The translations under genes and the position numbers were made by a program. From the NCBI RefSeq assembly GCF_014695395.1, contig NZ_JACJOF010000027.1, forward strand, positions 186,001 to 250,000: a DNA stretch of 64,000 nt, read 5' to 3'. This DNA comes from Nodosilinea sp. FACHB-131. Lineage in GTDB: Bacteria; Cyanobacteriota; Cyanobacteriia; Phormidesmidales; Phormidesmidaceae. Positions within the stretch are counted from its first letter, which is position 1. Each line of letters starts with the position of its first letter. Shown here piece after piece: positions 63,801-64,000 of the stretch. The notes below the pieces were generated by a model that was not told the origin of the DNA, did not search any database, and saw only the letters and a program-made list of their open reading frames with translations.

Positions 63801-64000
63801 CCCGGCACTTGCCCCAGGGGCAAAAATCCTTCCAGACTGCCAAAATCCTGGCTTCCCCCGGCAGTCTCAAAGCTAACGCCCACCCAGGGCTGCACTGCCA
63901 GCGCCTCTGCCGACGGTGCCTCTGGTTCTGCCCAAGCCGGGCCGGCCACCAGGCAGGCAACAGCGGCCAACCCCCCCGCCCAGCGCTGCCGTTTTTTGCG
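60827..64000 (-). CDS. Exported beta-helix protein with about 18 repeats of 28 residues (5' end beyond the window)
   Basis: A large exported protein; the visible part is over 1,050 residues, and the coding frame runs to the end of the window with no start codon. Near the edge is a signal peptide with basic start (RKKRQRW), hydrophobic stretch and AWA cleavage. Residues 25-265 (numbered from 63970) are aromatic and Gly-rich strands like the beta-barrel of inverse autotransporters (GSNLLLGYRTLSGDRASL). Then a NosD/DUF1565-like start (FYHVQPGSSAAGDGTA) and right-handed beta-helix. Residues 440-970 are about 18 tandem repeats of mostly 28 residues with the core GVLVLANNGxQIxTVT. The C-terminal segment has paired Cys (FCAQINNNQS and SPPCP). 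Possibly surface adhesion or polysaccharide binding. Confidence 0.85.
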   Translation of the reverse strand, partial: RKKRQRWAGGLAAVACLVAGPAWAEPEAPSAEALAVQPWVGVSFETAGGSQDFGSLEGFLPLGQVPGQQIWFLQGRARLDTAGFLGSNLLLGYRTLSGDRASLTGGYIGVDTQAHGGGTFYQAGAGLEHVRNGWELRGNVYWPLGDRSSTTTLLSAPFFEGNQLLLPTTRQVAMAGGDVSVGGAIATLGSLGTLNAYGGLYYYSPPDQPGFLGGRAWLAASPTPGLNLRLGMQYDAYFGANVLLQTGFSWGGSGPQTAATGLALGQPIQRTMGITLGAEAQVQAALDPDTNQAYRFYHVQPGSSAAGDGTAAAPYGAIDPALGVASSGDRVYVQPGNLAGGFTIPTGVQVLSPGPLQPLRTQVGNLVLPGSGSGLLPHVPGTVTMGHDSLLSGFAVAPEPGQDGIQALGVRSVTILDNQILAARNGILLNDVSGNVIVRRNQIQDASQSGILLNLSGQTVNTADLSNNDIHQATGDGLLVRAADSSQISSLQLSQNRIGSSGENGLAVLADNSRLGTVAINQTQIATAGENGVLVLANDGGQIDSLTLQQLDLGTTGTNGLLLLASDGGAIGDVTIADVAVEQSHGNGVLVLAENGSDLGPLDLTQLQVAAAAENGVAVLAFGGSRLGPLTLSQSNLGQVGSNGVLVLADTSSALANTTLNTVTIQSAGANGLLVLGQNGSSLATVTVNDFTVGRADANGLVLIADSGSQIATATLSAPQVGSAGENGVLVLANNGGQIATVTLDSGNIQQASQNGVLVLASNGSQIQSLAVTNTGIGSEGAAIASSGILILTAQDSRIETATVEGNRLTGIGATGIELIASDQSQLGTARISGNQLQAIADDGIFVLAEGQSQISQTTIAGNQLQSIDRAGIQVLALNQGQIAATQISDNTLDTIGADGIVAFAATGGQLATVTADSNRVSQVAQNGLSLFATDGGTIDQAALVNNQTQTVGNNGIFGFAGGTSRFSTLRVVSNQIQGSGNQAVELGNESAQSFCAQINNNQSIATTNFDANLFVGAGSTLQVVDLAQLNQLNNGTFTQINNAGATAGSSGSPPCP
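61050..62660 (-). repeat. Tandem 84-bp coding repeats (28 residues)
   Basis: About 18 repeats with period 84 bases lie inside the beta-helix gene. Each begins with a Gly and the hydrophobic strand (I/V)L(V/I)LA. One unit is 32 residues (GVLVLASNGSQIQSLAVTNT and following) and a few are 27. The outer units keep an Asn-ladder-like (S)GNQLQ; the central ones replace it with more hydrophobic residues. Confidence 0.85.

Overview
The window is chromosomal DNA from a cyanobacterium. The gene content is diagnostic: ndhB, psaK, chlB, nblS (hik33), flv3, a Tab2 family protein, a cobalamin/precorrin gene and an S1 gene of cyanobacterial type. The sequence is GC-rich and full of the HIP1 octamer GCGATCGC, which fits a filamentous Leptolyngbya/Nodosilinea-like lineage (lineage is inference). 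Genes are dense, on both strands, mostly in short units of one to three. I saw no rRNA, tRNA, CRISPR array, transposase or prophage.

Layout. 0.3-13.6 kb: multi-GAF sensor protein, ndhB, topA, a pseudo-receiver protein, an HD-GYP response regulator, mnmD, flv3. 13.6-24.3 kb: two hairpin repeats, a CbiG-CobJ fusion, a hydrolase, an HdeD-like protein, a rhodanese, TerC, clpP, panB, ahcY (whose stop codon lies inside a MITE-like repeat). 24.6-38.7 kb: a Uma2 nuclease, nblS, trpF, psaK, a site-2 protease with CBS domains, MarC, a family 4 uracil-DNA glycosylase, an S1 protein coupled to Tab2, an ABC permease, small secreted proteins. 39-46 kb: a GT2-GtrA fusion, lipoproteins, chlB, a deaminase, a flavin reductase. 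46-51 kb: a more accessory-looking stretch with a Gly-Glu-repeat lipoprotein, a two-domain multicopper oxidase, a pseudogene scrap, an AT-richer membrane protein, an orphan secreted protein and a second Uma2. 51-56 kb: GH57 branching enzyme, TPR lipoprotein, SMP-30 family protein, deoC.

The most interesting part is 57.0-60.7 kb. Six co-directional genes encode a protoglobin-type sensor, a Roadblock/LC7 protein, a small GTPase of the kind found in Streptomyces conservons, a DUF4388 (PATAN) protein with a C-terminal winged-helix-like segment, a tiny membrane protein, and a bacteriohemerythrin in which one expected His ligand is Asn. I infer an oxygen/NO/redox-responsive GTPase signalling cassette. 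The window ends inside a large exported beta-helix protein with about 18 repeats of 28 residues behind an N-terminal beta-barrel-like domain.

Other themes. Five intergenic hairpins built from degenerate CCCTATACC-like words sit immediately 3' of genes, four of them between convergent genes. Several conserved genes (cobJ, nblS, psaK, the S1 gene) appear to begin with TTG. Functional calls rest on recognisable motifs and family knowledge; no database search was possible.
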